Source: Pareuzebyella sediminis
GTDB lineage: Bacteria; Bacteroidota; Bacteroidia; Flavobacteriales; Flavobacteriaceae
NCBI RefSeq assembly: GCF_008367235.1
Contig: NZ_VTZS01000006.1
Coordinates: 1-64,000, forward strand
Direction of reading: 5' to 3'
DNA length: 64,000 nt
Made by a program: the position numbers and the translations under genes. The number at the start of each line of letters is the position of its first letter. Within the stretch, counting starts at the first letter, position 1. Under the pieces are notes generated by a model. It had not been told where the DNA came from and did no database searches. It saw only the letters and a program-made list of their open reading frames with translations. Positions 26,990-35,875 of the stretch are shown one piece after another.

Positions 26990-28036
26990 TCATTTTATTA
27001 AATCTTTTGATGTTGCTAATGCAATTACTCTACCACTATTACCTACGGCATTATAAAAGTGGTAGACAACACCCTTCCATTTAAGTACCCAAGGCTTATG
27101 TGCGTATTTGCTATCAAAATTTTCAGAAGGTGCTACTAAGTCTTCTCCATCCCAATCCGTCCAGTTTATTAAATCATATGAGCAGGCAAAGCGTTCAAAA
27201 GCTCCGGGTTTCCAGAAAGCCCCAAAATAAAACATCACGTATATATCACCTATCTTTGCAATTTGAGCATCCCCGCAAATACCTTCTTTTCGTGTAATCA
27301 CAGGTTCTTCTCCAAATCGTTTCCAGGTGAGCATATCATCAGACACGGCCATAGCAATACTTTCGTAATCGCCTTCACCTTTGGCATTATAATACATCAC
27401 AAAAGGATGACCAGTGTGTTTTAGGCTATCGCGAATAACCAAGCTTTTATAAATGGTTTTATTTTCGAACTTCCTTGCATCCTGATCATCGGGCGTTAAA
27501 AGCGGAGCAAACTCTGTATTCCATTCCTTTGCATCGGTTAAAGTTGTAGCGTTGGCCAGGCCAATTTTCAAGGTACCTGCTTCGTATCCAATCGTATTTC
27601 CTCCCAAGTAAGTCATCCAGTATTTATTCTTGTATTTTTCCACAAAATAATCGCCTCCCCAATTAATGTCTACCAATGAAACATAGCCTGCCTTTTGATT
27701 GGCGTCCCATGTATTTTCAGTAAATGACAATATTTTTCCTTTCGATTCCCAGTGGAGTAAATCCTCACTTTTCGCCAACCAGGTTTCGTAACCTTGTCCA
27801 TCAAAAATAATATAAGTCATGTACCAGATATCATTCTCACGAAAGATCGTTGGACTGTCAATCCTTTTGGTAGTATCGGGATGTTGAAATACGACACCGT
27901 ATTTAAAAGGTGTGTTCACCTCATTGTAAATTCTCTCCATTTCTTCTTGGGGTACCCTATTTTTTAATGAGGTATTTGTTCGATTACAAGCAAAAAAAGT
28001 TAGTGCCCCAACTGCCATTACTACTAAACTCTTCAT
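26990..28036 (-). CDS. Five-bladed beta-propeller glycosidase-like lipoprotein (GH43/GH130-like)
   Basis: The 348-residue protein has a lipoprotein signal (VVMAVGALTFFAC) and repeats of the type found in GH43/GH130-type five-bladed propellers: DSPTIFRENDIWYMTYIIFD, LAKSEDLLHWESKG, YWMTYLGGN, FVMYYNAKG, MAVSDDMLTWKRFG, YVMFYFGAF, ATSKDLIK. The aspartate in DSPTIF could be a catalytic residue. The exact family and substrate cannot be set, so glycan hydrolysis or phosphorolysis is inference. It lies between an epimerase and a Tat-exported Gfo/Idh protein. Confidence 0.75.
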   Translation of the reverse strand: MKSLVVMAVGALTFFACNRTNTSLKNRVPQEEMERIYNEVNTPFKYGVVFQHPDTTKRIDSPTIFRENDIWYMTYIIFDGQGYETWLAKSEDLLHWESKGKILSFTENTWDANQKAGYVSLVDINWGGDYFVEKYKNKYWMTYLGGNTIGYEAGTLKIGLANATTLTDAKEWNTEFAPLLTPDDQDARKFENKTIYKSLVIRDSLKHTGHPFVMYYNAKGEGDYESIAMAVSDDMLTWKRFGEEPVITRKEGICGDAQIAKIGDIYVMFYFGAFWKPGAFERFACSYDLINWTDWDGEDLVAPSENFDSKYAHKPWVLKWKGVVYHFYNAVGNSGRVIALATSKDLIK

Positions 28037-28639
28037 TTTAAATGTTTTACTCTCCTTTTTTTGGTCCGCCCAACGAACGGCTAAAGGCGGTTTGGTGATT
28101 TCTACGGAAAGATAGCAAAACCTGAAACGATAAAGTGGATATCCGCCTTCCTATAAAATTCGGGCGACAGTTACCTTGGCCGAAGGACGCAGCCCTGTAG
28201 CGCTCTAAGTGCGCTATTGGGAGTATAAATTACCGGGGTAATTTGCTCTTAGCTTACGTTATGTCACGTATCCGCTTGAGCAGAGGGCTGGAAGCTGGTT
28301 GTAGCAGTTACTCCATCGCCATTTATATAGCAAGGAGAAAAGAGGTATCATGGTATGTTTCCATTCACCGATAAAGGAACGAGGTGCGCTCTGGTAAAGG
28401 CGACCATCTTTTCTTTCGTAACGGCATAGGTTACCGGGAGATGATCAGGTCTTTCGTCTTTTCTTATAATTTACGTGATTTTGCTTCCCCCTACTGTGGA
28501 ATGACTTTTGGTAATCCCTGCCTTTCCACTCCATATATTTGAATATATTCAATCTGTCGTTTGCGGTTGAAAACCTTGGCTAGTAACCCTGTTACAGTCC
28601 CCTTTTCGATCCATCCTATTTTTTAAGACCATCGTTCCA
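28037..28639. other. 603-base region with no recognised gene
   Basis: I checked both strands for short frames. The longest start-to-stop stretch found (28261-28374, plus) has no recognisable sequence. No repeat shared with the other intergenic regions and no terminator hairpin was seen. It may be decayed DNA. Confidence 0.5.
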
Positions 28640-30013
28640 TTAAAACCCGGCCACGCCCCAATTTTTGCGATAATTTCGACGGAGGTATTTGTTGGCCTCA
28701 GGATGATGGGGAAATCGCATGTTGACCGCATCCCATTCAAGGACCGTGTCGGGCACTCGTATCGCCACCGTACCTAATAGGATGGCTTCTGTCATAGGAC
28801 CGGATTGCGCAAAATGTGATTCTGTTTTTTCACTACCCAGACAGGCATCTGCGAAATGGTGGTAGTGATTTCGGTCCTCTAATTTGGGGGGGCTGTAATC
28901 TGTGTATTTGTCTTCCGGTAAGAGCACAGGCATTTCTTTATGCGGTATAAGCAGTGCCCCTTCGGTTCCTATGAGCATGGCCGATTCTGCCGGATACGGC
29001 TGCTCGGGAAACAAGGCCTGTATCTCCCACGGAGGATAAAACTCCCCATCGAACCATTCTACGGGCAGCACATCCGATTCGGTAAGCTCGTTGCCGGGGA
29101 ACATCCAAGTGATATGGTCTCCTTGCGGCCAGGTATCGCCGTTTCGTGCAGCAGATTCTTGCCAAGACTCCTGTACCTTGGCCACGACGGACTTTGGCGC
29201 TTTCAAATCGAGGCCTTTCCACACGGCGTCAAATATATGGCATCCGATATCTCCGGACCATCCCGTTCCGAAATCCTGCCACGACCTCCATATGGTCGGA
29301 TGATAGATATCGGGGGCATAGGGGCGCATCGGTGCGGTCCCTATCCAAAGGTCCCAGTTCAAATGGGAGGGAACATCCTGTCCTTGACGCGGGCGCGGGC
29401 CGGGCAACCTGTAGGTCTCAATGGCCGACGGGCGATTAGAGCAGAGGTACACATGCTTGACCTTTCCTATCGCGCCATTCTTGATCAGTTGTACCGCCGA
29501 GCGATCACCTTTGCCCGAAGCATGCTGCGTACCAAGTTGTGTAATTACCCCTGCCTCTATCGACGCTTCGGTCAGCTTTCGCACCTCCGCCACATCATGG
29601 CACATAGGCTTTTGACAGTACACGTGCTTTCCGTCTTGTATGGCCCGATAGGCAATGGCAAAATGGTTATGGTCGGGCACCGTCACATTCACCGAGTCAA
29701 TTCTATCGCGCTCCTGTTCAAGGAGCTCACGCCAATCAGAATACGTTCGGGCATCGGGAAGGGCTTCCGCTGACCTTTGCAAGTTGTTCGCATCTACATC
29801 ACAAAGTGCTACGATCTCTACATCGGGATGTTCCATAAATTTCTGAAGGTCGTGCCATCCCATTCCCCCAACCCCTATACAGGCATGTTTCAATTTGCTC
29901 TTTGGTGATGCAAAACCCACGGAGGAATTTGCTACAAAGGGGGCCGCGAATGCCGCTGCCGTCATTGAACCCAAGAATTTACGTCGCGATACCGATCTGT
30001 TTTGGTTTTTCAT
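28640..30013 (-). CDS. Tat-exported Gfo/Idh/MocA-family oxidoreductase
   Basis: The 457-residue protein starts with a twin-arginine signal (SVSRRKFLGSMTAAAFAAPFVA), so it is exported folded, probably with bound NAD(P). The Rossmann loop is ACIGVGGMGWHDLQ and the conserved EKP-type motif reads YCQKPMCHDV. A C-terminal domain with DIGCHIFDAVWKGL follows. Such exported Gfo/Idh proteins are common next to Bacteroidetes carbohydrate genes and act on sugars or derivatives; a few act as glycosidases with NAD. The open frame on the opposite strand (28940-29773) is its shadow. Confidence 0.92.
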   Translation of the reverse strand: MKNQNRSVSRRKFLGSMTAAAFAAPFVANSSVGFASPKSKLKHACIGVGGMGWHDLQKFMEHPDVEIVALCDVDANNLQRSAEALPDARTYSDWRELLEQERDRIDSVNVTVPDHNHFAIAYRAIQDGKHVYCQKPMCHDVAEVRKLTEASIEAGVITQLGTQHASGKGDRSAVQLIKNGAIGKVKHVYLCSNRPSAIETYRLPGPRPRQGQDVPSHLNWDLWIGTAPMRPYAPDIYHPTIWRSWQDFGTGWSGDIGCHIFDAVWKGLDLKAPKSVVAKVQESWQESAARNGDTWPQGDHITWMFPGNELTESDVLPVEWFDGEFYPPWEIQALFPEQPYPAESAMLIGTEGALLIPHKEMPVLLPEDKYTDYSPPKLEDRNHYHHFADACLGSEKTESHFAQSGPMTEAILLGTVAIRVPDTVLEWDAVNMRFPHHPEANKYLRRNYRKNWGVAGF

Positions 30014-30452
30014 AACGAAAAGATTTCAACTTGCTGCGGTATTCACTGAAATTCCGCATAGTACATCATTAAATATAGGCATTAGGGACGAGTTTTATCT
30101 TGACCGGACATTTACCAACCTTGAGCATACTAAAATGTCTTCCATGCGATCGAAGGGTACACCATTAAACGATGGCATATTTCCGTAAATCATAGAATAC
30201 CCAATTTCGTGTACCCATGGCATACAAGGTTTAATCGGCCCTATCCTCATTAATACCATTCTTCAGCTCTCCGATAGATTCAGGTATTCCGGTGTTCCAA
30301 AACTTGATCCTAGAGGTATTCGATTTGTTTTCAAAGAGGTACGGACATGTCGTCCTTGTACATCCCTAAGTTTCCCATCCTTTAGTGCGTCGAAAATGGT
30401 ACTTCAATGTACTGAAAAAAGTTAAAATTTTTCGATAATCATCCATGTTTAT
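30014..30452. other. Region upstream of a small unknown gene, nothing recognised
   Basis: No gene of useful length, RNA or repeat was found between the Gfo/Idh start and the operator region. Base composition is ordinary and the sequence may be decayed. Confidence 0.5.
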
Positions 30453-30492
30453 TATATTTGGATTATATCCATATAAATGGATTATATCCATA
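30453..30492 (+). promoter_or_regulatory. Promoter with two tandem palindromic operators
   Basis: A -7 box TATATTTG (30453-30460) is overlapped by TGGATTATATCCATA (30459-30473), which repeats exactly at 30478-30492. Each copy holds the inverted repeat TGGAT-TAT-ATCCA. The 19-base period would place dimers near the same DNA face. The transcript would start near 30467, inside the first copy, so a bound protein should repress. It precedes two small genes of unknown function. Confidence 0.65.
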
Positions 30493-30504
30493 ATTGTTGT
30501 CACT

Positions 30505-30765
30505 ATGGTCAGAAATATTGTATTTAGGAACAACGACAGGTTTGCTATAAAACACCTGTTGATACAGATTGGGGAAGCCACACTTAGCCATAACTGTCGC
30601 AACAAAAAACTGAACAAGCCAAGACAGATGAACCAATTTTATCTGGAAACCGATCAACATCGCACCATGCTTAAATACCGCTATCCGCAAAAGGGTGTTG
30701 AGGGGATTATGCAGGTCGATAATTACGACCTTCCCGAAAATGGTTGGATACGGGTGAGAGTATAG
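30505..30765 (+). CDS. Small basic protein of unknown function
   Basis: The 86-residue product (MVRNIVFRNNDRFAIKHLLI at the start) is rich in Lys, Arg and Asn and ends NGWIRVRV. I recognise no family. An open frame starts 20 codons earlier (30445), but that would run through the promoter and both operators, so I choose the ATG at 30505. A second small gene follows after 36 bases, so the two are probably co-transcribed and jointly repressed. The tandem operator argues that this is a real, tightly controlled gene. Confidence 0.5.
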   Translation: MVRNIVFRNNDRFAIKHLLIQIGEATLSHNCRNKKLNKPRQMNQFYLETDQHRTMLKYRYPQKGVEGIMQVDNYDLPENGWIRVRV

Positions 30766-30801
30766 AAGGTAGCGAAACGCAAAAGAAAAGCGATATTGAA
30801 T

Positions 30802-31062
30802 ATGACCGATTACGAGAAATTGAACCTTTACAGGCAGGAAAAGATGCTTGAAAAACTTTTAAAATTCAGACTTAGAGATCATGGATTCTGTTGGGTCAAG
30901 GTCGAGTGCTACAATCGGTTCGACGGAGACCGGACGATGTGCCGTGTCGAGGTTTTTCGCGGAGGTAAGGAAATTAGACACAGGCTAATGAAGTATGAAG
31001 CTTTTTTAGGCCGTTCTTTTGTACGGGACTTTGAAGCGCATATGTATCCGTTATTAGAATGA
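30802..31062 (+). CDS. Small protein of unknown function
   Basis: The 86-residue product begins MTDYEKLNLYRQEKMLEKLL, a likely amphipathic helix, then has a beta-like middle (FCWVKVECYNRF, MCRVEVFRGGKEIRHRL) and a second helix-like end (FVRDFEAHMYPLLE). I recognise no family. An upstream TTG at 30796 is less likely than the ATG at 30802. It probably shares the transcript of the preceding small gene. Confidence 0.45.
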   Translation: MTDYEKLNLYRQEKMLEKLLKFRLRDHGFCWVKVECYNRFDGDRTMCRVEVFRGGKEIRHRLMKYEAFLGRSFVRDFEAHMYPLLE

Positions 31063-31380
31063 AGATATCACCTTAAACGGAAGCTCTAGCATATGGCTAT
31101 GAGGCTGTCAAATTGTAAAACACTTCGTAATTTACGTACCTAATTTTTTTGTCATTCGGCAAGCATGATAGCCATAAGACCGGCCATCTTGTAATAGGGG
31201 CAATAAAATGGGAAAAAAGGCATCTAATTCGAACACCCATTAATTGAGCAGGACGACAACACTCTGGAAATAAACAAATTACCAATCTATTTTAAAGCCC
31301 CAGCTCCTTCCCGGTTCGTCTTCTGATGTTCGAATGATATAAAGCGACTCTGAGGATCTTGCTAGAGTTTCATCGCTCGC
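31063..31380. other. 318-base region with no recognised gene
   Basis: It separates the two small genes from the convergent cyclase gene. No hairpin terminator or repeat stands out. A minus-strand frame ending RTSEDEPGRSWGFKIDW before a stop near 31285 looks protein-like but has no start and could be chance. Confidence 0.4.
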
Positions 31381-32475
31381 CTAAACAGATGGGGCAAGGG
31401 TAAACAGTTCCATATGCCTTGTTTTACCCGTAAGGGCATGGTCTCCCATAAAAGTAATTTCGTAGTCCGATGTGAATGACAGCTGTTCCATCAAATCCAA
31501 AGAAACCAGAAGATCTACCCCTTTTTCATTGCAAAGTGACTGAATTCTTGCCGTCGTATTCAGTACATCGCCCGTAAAAATAATTTCCTTTTTCAATGCC
31601 CCAATCTCTCCCGTAGTCACGGATCCACAGTGAATCGCAGCTTTAAACTCGGGCGCTACACCAAATTTTGAAATGTACCCTTCCGATTTTTTATGTAGCT
31701 GCTCTTTCATGGCAAAGAAACAACGCACACAATTATTCTTTTCGATGCCCTTAGGAAATTCCCAGGTAATGACGATCTCATCGCCTACATATTGATACAC
31801 TTCGCCAGAATGGAGCACGATGGCATCGGAAAAATCAGCATAATAGGCCCTTAAAAGTTCAAAATATTGAATATGTCCCAGATCTTCTGCTATGGTTGTG
31901 GAAGCCTTCATATCAACGAACATAAAAATTCGGCGTTCTTCTTTTGGTGTATGATACTTGCCCGTGAAGAAATTATAGAGCACATGCTGCCCCAGATTAT
32001 CACTAATTTCGGCGTACAACAGCGAAAGAAGTAATTGAAATGCCAGTTGAACTGCCGTACTTAAATGGGTTATACTGAAAAAGAAAAGTACATAACGGTC
32101 CCAGACAGCGCTATCAAACACTGAGGTTTTCAATTCAATGCTTGCCGCCAACATATAGAGTACTAACATGAGTACCGACATCAATACAAGGTACAAGATG
32201 AACTTGCCTAAAATTTTCAGGCCCAGGTTCAGTTTTCGAAAGAGATGTGCTACAAAGAATACCTCCACGACACCGACAAAAATGCCGACCAAAAAAACGC
32301 TCAGACTTGCAAAGGCAAAAATAACCGGTGAAATCTTTATGGCCGATTCAAGGGACTTCGACTGGTCACCCAATACGGCATGCTCGCTTAACATAAAAAC
32401 CCATCCGACCACGAGCCATATCACTCCAAAGGGAATGATTCTCGATATATTTCTTTTTGCCCTAGGCCCTATCAC
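31381..32475 (-). CDS. Membrane-anchored adenylate/guanylate cyclase
   Basis: The 364-residue protein has four or five N-terminal membrane segments (about 10-165) and a C-terminal class III nucleotide cyclase domain. Metal-binding aspartates are in FMFVDMKAST and YVGDEIVITW, with the later HCGSVTTGEIG and FTGDVLNTTARI blocks, where Asn and Arg stabilise the transition state. It should make cAMP or cGMP in response to a membrane signal; which one cannot be told. The start is a GTG (32473-32475); the frame stays open upstream without an ATG, so the exact start is uncertain. Confidence 0.9.
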   Translation of the reverse strand: MIGPRAKRNISRIIPFGVIWLVVGWVFMLSEHAVLGDQSKSLESAIKISPVIFAFASLSVFLVGIFVGVVEVFFVAHLFRKLNLGLKILGKFILYLVLMSVLMLVLYMLAASIELKTSVFDSAVWDRYVLFFFSITHLSTAVQLAFQLLLSLLYAEISDNLGQHVLYNFFTGKYHTPKEERRIFMFVDMKASTTIAEDLGHIQYFELLRAYYADFSDAIVLHSGEVYQYVGDEIVITWEFPKGIEKNNCVRCFFAMKEQLHKKSEGYISKFGVAPEFKAAIHCGSVTTGEIGALKKEIIFTGDVLNTTARIQSLCNEKGVDLLVSLDLMEQLSFTSDYEITFMGDHALTGKTRHMELFTLAPSV

Positions 32476-32717
32476 TACTAAGCTTTTGCTGACTTTTTTA
32501 AGAAAATTAAAGATAAGGATTTCCCCATCAAAAGACTTTAACCTCCAGACATCAATAAATAAGAAAGTACATAACTAGCTAAATAGACCTGCATGTACAC
32601 CTCGTATTATCGTTGCTACACACGTATCATTCGGCAAAGAACTTTTTACAAATAGATGTCAGGAATGAGGGATGATTATTGCGCTGAAGTAGTATACATT
32701 CCTAGGTAAGGGCCATG

Positions 32718-33593
32718 TCATTTCGAATTCCTATAGCCATTTTCTTTGAGAAGCGCCAGCAATTGCTCGGGCTCATCGGTCTGAATGATATTGGCATCGT
32801 GTTGAAGTACTACCCCGAGTACTTTCTGCCCATTTCCTCGACGAATTTCCTCATCGAGGTCGCCCAGTGTATTAATCCATATGCGCGCGTCGTGACGCAC
32901 TAAAAAATCGGTCAGTTCCTTCGTGTAGAATTCATCATCAATGTGAACGACGGGAGGAGAAAATCGGGTGATTGCAGAATCTGCCATCTGAAAAGAATAC
33001 GCCCTGGGCATGATTTTCGCTTTCGGATGAAATTGTTTTACCCGATCTAACTGCTCATAATCATTGTCAAAATAAAAGACCTGATCCATGGTACCTGTTT
33101 TTTTCAAGGCGGCAACAATACCCTTTACATTATCGGTTTTCATATCAATATCGATCATAATCTTTCCTTTGGCGACCTTTAAAAATTCTTCAAAGGTCGG
33201 TATGGTTTCAGTACTTATCTCCCCCTTCTGATTTTTTAGGTGGTACTTTCGAATATCGGCCAAGTTCATTTCCTCGACCTTGCCCGAACCTGTGGTGGTG
33301 CGATCAATGCTCGAGTCGTGCATGAGTATGAGCTTTCCATCTTTTGTCGTTCGTACATCGGCTTCGATAATGTCGACTCCGATGTCAATACCTTTTTGTG
33401 TCGCGGCAATCGAATTTTCAAAATTACCATGGTGAGCCCCCCTATGAGCGGCCACCAAAACAATGCCATCATCGGGATTTTGAAATTCGCTCAGCGTTTC
33501 TGAAAGTGCGGGAGACCGTTGGGTGCTCTTACAAGCCTGTACTACAACAAAGGCCACTATGACCCATATCCTAATCAACCTCATGATATTCAT
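32718..33593 (-). CDS. Glycerophosphodiester phosphodiesterase lipoprotein
   Basis: The 291-residue protein has a lipoprotein signal (RLIRIWVIVAFVVVQAC) and a GDPD TIM-barrel. Catalytic motifs are AHRGAHHGNFENS with the two His and Glu, the metal residues in IEADVRTTKDG and MHDSSIDRTTTG. It cleaves glycerophosphodiesters to glycerol-3-phosphate and an alcohol, probably in the periplasm. The open frame starts 11 codons earlier, but that codon lies inside a -7 box (33624-33631), so the ATG at 33591-33593 (or the one three codons later) is preferred. Confidence 0.92.
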   Translation of the reverse strand: MNIMRLIRIWVIVAFVVVQACKSTQRSPALSETLSEFQNPDDGIVLVAAHRGAHHGNFENSIAATQKGIDIGVDIIEADVRTTKDGKLILMHDSSIDRTTTGSGKVEEMNLADIRKYHLKNQKGEISTETIPTFEEFLKVAKGKIMIDIDMKTDNVKGIVAALKKTGTMDQVFYFDNDYEQLDRVKQFHPKAKIMPRAYSFQMADSAITRFSPPVVHIDDEFYTKELTDFLVRHDARIWINTLGDLDEEIRRGNGQKVLGVVLQHDANIIQTDEPEQLLALLKENGYRNSK

Positions 33594-33897
33594 TTTTTTA
33601 TATTTATAAAGCATATAGGGTTTCAAAGATATTCGTAAGAGCTTAGCTTTTTTTCTTCATTCTTGATTAAAATACATCATATTTTGACCGCCATGCATCA
33701 GCCAGGACTTTCAACTTTACATAGAATCAACAAACGAGACCTTGATTTGTCCATCGTCATAAGGCCCAAATGTATTTCTACGATCAGGAACGTCCCGTAA
33801 GACATCATCAATTTTCTATAGAATCAAGTCAATAATACCGAAGCAACACCCTAAAGGTTTGTTTATATTTACCTAAAGTGTCTTTGAATAAAAAAAC
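33594..33897. other. Divergent intergenic region
   Basis: About 300 bases between the GDPD gene (minus) and the VCBS gene (plus). It holds the GDPD -7 box (33624-33631) and, near 33860-33895, promoter-like T-rich stretches for the VCBS gene without an exact TAnnTTTG. No gene or RNA seen. Confidence 0.5.
33624..33631 (-). promoter_or_regulatory. -7 box for the GDPD gene
   Basis: The minus strand reads TATCTTTG, an exact match. It overlaps the first codon of the longest open frame and so helps set the GDPD start. Confidence 0.5.
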
Positions 33898-35871
33898 ATG
33901 AATTGGATAAAGCCTACCCTACTGTTAAGTACTTTGATTTTTCTAACCTATTGGACCAAATCAAGGCCTACCCATACCAGCCCAACGAAAGAGGCAACGT
34001 TCGAACGATTGCCTTATAATAACCCGGGGCTTGTGGTAGATCTTGGCGTAGGCCTTTGGGCCTCTCCCCTGCCTATGGATTATGATGGGGATGGAGATTT
34101 CGATCTTTTGGTCTCTTGCAGCGATGTACCCTTTCACGGCCTTTTTCTATTCGAAAATTCGTCCGGGGATAACTTTCCGGTCTTTGAACCTCCCGTTAAA
34201 GTCGGGGAACCTATAAAGCATATTCAAGTGTCTTATGTCAACGGGGAGCCAAGATTCTTAGTGCCCGGCAAAGAACTACTTGACGTCAAAGCTTCTATTA
34301 TGGACAAAAACAAAGCCCTATTCGACGGAGATGCTTTTGACGCCTTACATAACAAAATTCGCTTCAACCAATGGAAGTATGTAGACTACGAAAACGACGG
34401 TGATCTTGATATTGTAGTAGGTATACAAGATGGTGAGGATTACGGTTGGGACAATGCCTTCGACGAAAACGGGGTCTGGACCAATGGGCCATTGCATGGC
34501 TATGTGTACCTTATTGAAAATGTCGACGGTGATTACCAACTCAGGGACAAAATAAGGGCAGGAAATAAGCCCATCGACGTGTACGGTGCGCCTTCCCCCA
34601 ATTTTGATGATTATGACAATGATGGAGACCTCGATATCATTTGTGGCGAGTTTCTGGACAAATTTACCTACTTTGAAAATATTGGAACCAGAACACAACC
34701 CAAATATGCAGCGGGTAGGTATCTCGCCAACGCGCATGGGGTCATTACTATGGATTTGGAAATGATTCTTCCCGTTTCATTGGATTGGGACAAAGACGGT
34801 GATATCGATCTTGTCGTGGGTGATGAAGACGGTCGCGTGGCATTTGTTGAAAATACGGGAAAGGTCACCAACCATTTGCCCATATTCAATGCTCCCAAGT
34901 ACTTTCAGCAAAAAGCCAAAGAGGTCAAGTTTGGAGCCTTGGTCACTCCTTTTAGTACAGATTGGGACGATGATGGTGATGAAGACCTTATATGTGGTAA
35001 TTCGGCCGGGTACATCGCATTCATCGAAAATCTGGAAAACGGTGAGACCCCCAAATGGAATGCGCCCCAACTTTTGGGGAATCAGAAGGGCATCATCAGA
35101 ATACAAGCGGGGGAAAACGGTTCGATTCAGGGACCCTGCGAGGCGAAATGGGGCTACACTACCCTATCTGTCGAAGATTGGAACCACGATGGCCTAAAAG
35201 ACCTCATCGTCAATTCAATTTGGGGGAAAGTGGTCTGGTACGAAAACGTGGGGAGCCAAGGAAAGCCTGAACTCGGCCCCGAACAGCCTATTGGGATCCA
35301 TTGGCCAACACAACCTCCTAAGCCCGAATGGTTTTGGTGGGACCCCCAACCTAATACCTTGGCCACACAATGGCGAACCACCCCTACCGCTATCGACTGG
35401 AACAAAGACGGCTTAATGGATCTGGTCATGCTTGATCAAGACGGTTATTTAAGTTATTACGAGCGGACCAGGAAAGGCGAACAACTTATTTTAAAACCTG
35501 GAAAACGTATTTTTTACTCCGCCAACGGCACCTATGACCGTAAAAATAACCTCATCGCTAGTGAAGACGGACCTCTGCGCTTGAACGAAGCCAAGTATGG
35601 CAGTAGCGGAAGAAGAAAATTAGCCTTCGGCGATTGGGACGGGGATGGCGATACCGATCTTATTCTCAACGGTATCAATGCCATTTTTTGGGAAAATGTC
35701 GGCCAGACTCCGGAAAGGGTCGATTTAAAATTCCACGGTAATTTTTCCGATAGAAAGTTGGCAGGCCATAGCACAAGCCCGACGCTGGTGAATTGGGACC
35801 GTGAAGGAAAACCTGATTTGTTGGTAGGTGCCGAGGATGGTTATTTTTACTATATGAAAAACGATGAGTAA
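33898..35871 (+). CDS. Large FG-GAP/VCBS beta-propeller protein
   Basis: The 657-residue protein has an N-terminal hydrophobic signal (TLLLSTLIFLTYW) and about nine repeats with calcium-type Asp loops such as DYDGDGDFD, DYENDGDLD, DWDKDGDID, DWDDDGDED, DWNHDGLKD and DWDGDGDTD. These make an integrin-like propeller of the kind used in secreted glycan-binding or carbohydrate-active proteins. A conserved aromatic-rich stretch (GIHWPTQPPKPEWFWWDP) lies between blades. No catalytic residues can be named. It converges on the next gene with only 4 bases between. Confidence 0.85.
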   Translation: MNWIKPTLLLSTLIFLTYWTKSRPTHTSPTKEATFERLPYNNPGLVVDLGVGLWASPLPMDYDGDGDFDLLVSCSDVPFHGLFLFENSSGDNFPVFEPPVKVGEPIKHIQVSYVNGEPRFLVPGKELLDVKASIMDKNKALFDGDAFDALHNKIRFNQWKYVDYENDGDLDIVVGIQDGEDYGWDNAFDENGVWTNGPLHGYVYLIENVDGDYQLRDKIRAGNKPIDVYGAPSPNFDDYDNDGDLDIICGEFLDKFTYFENIGTRTQPKYAAGRYLANAHGVITMDLEMILPVSLDWDKDGDIDLVVGDEDGRVAFVENTGKVTNHLPIFNAPKYFQQKAKEVKFGALVTPFSTDWDDDGDEDLICGNSAGYIAFIENLENGETPKWNAPQLLGNQKGIIRIQAGENGSIQGPCEAKWGYTTLSVEDWNHDGLKDLIVNSIWGKVVWYENVGSQGKPELGPEQPIGIHWPTQPPKPEWFWWDPQPNTLATQWRTTPTAIDWNKDGLMDLVMLDQDGYLSYYERTRKGEQLILKPGKRIFYSANGTYDRKNNLIASEDGPLRLNEAKYGSSGRRKLAFGDWDGDGDTDLILNGINAIFWENVGQTPERVDLKFHGNFSDRKLAGHSTSPTLVNWDREGKPDLLVGAEDGYFYYMKNDE

Positions 35872-35875
35872 TAGG

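Noticed and set aside
28261-28374. 37-residue plus-strand frame in the 603-base gap
   Set aside because: No recognisable motif, no promoter box and no conserved neighbour; likely chance.
28940-29773. 277-residue open frame opposite the Gfo/Idh gene
   Set aside because: It lies wholly antisense to a clear Tat-exported Gfo/Idh protein. Long shadow frames arise in its GC-richer codons, and the translated sequence is Cys/Arg/Gly-rich without motifs.
31285-31380. Minus-strand frame ending RTSEDEPGRSWGFKIDW
   Set aside because: It looks protein-like but has no start codon and overlaps the end of the cyclase gene in another frame. Not supportable without a database search.
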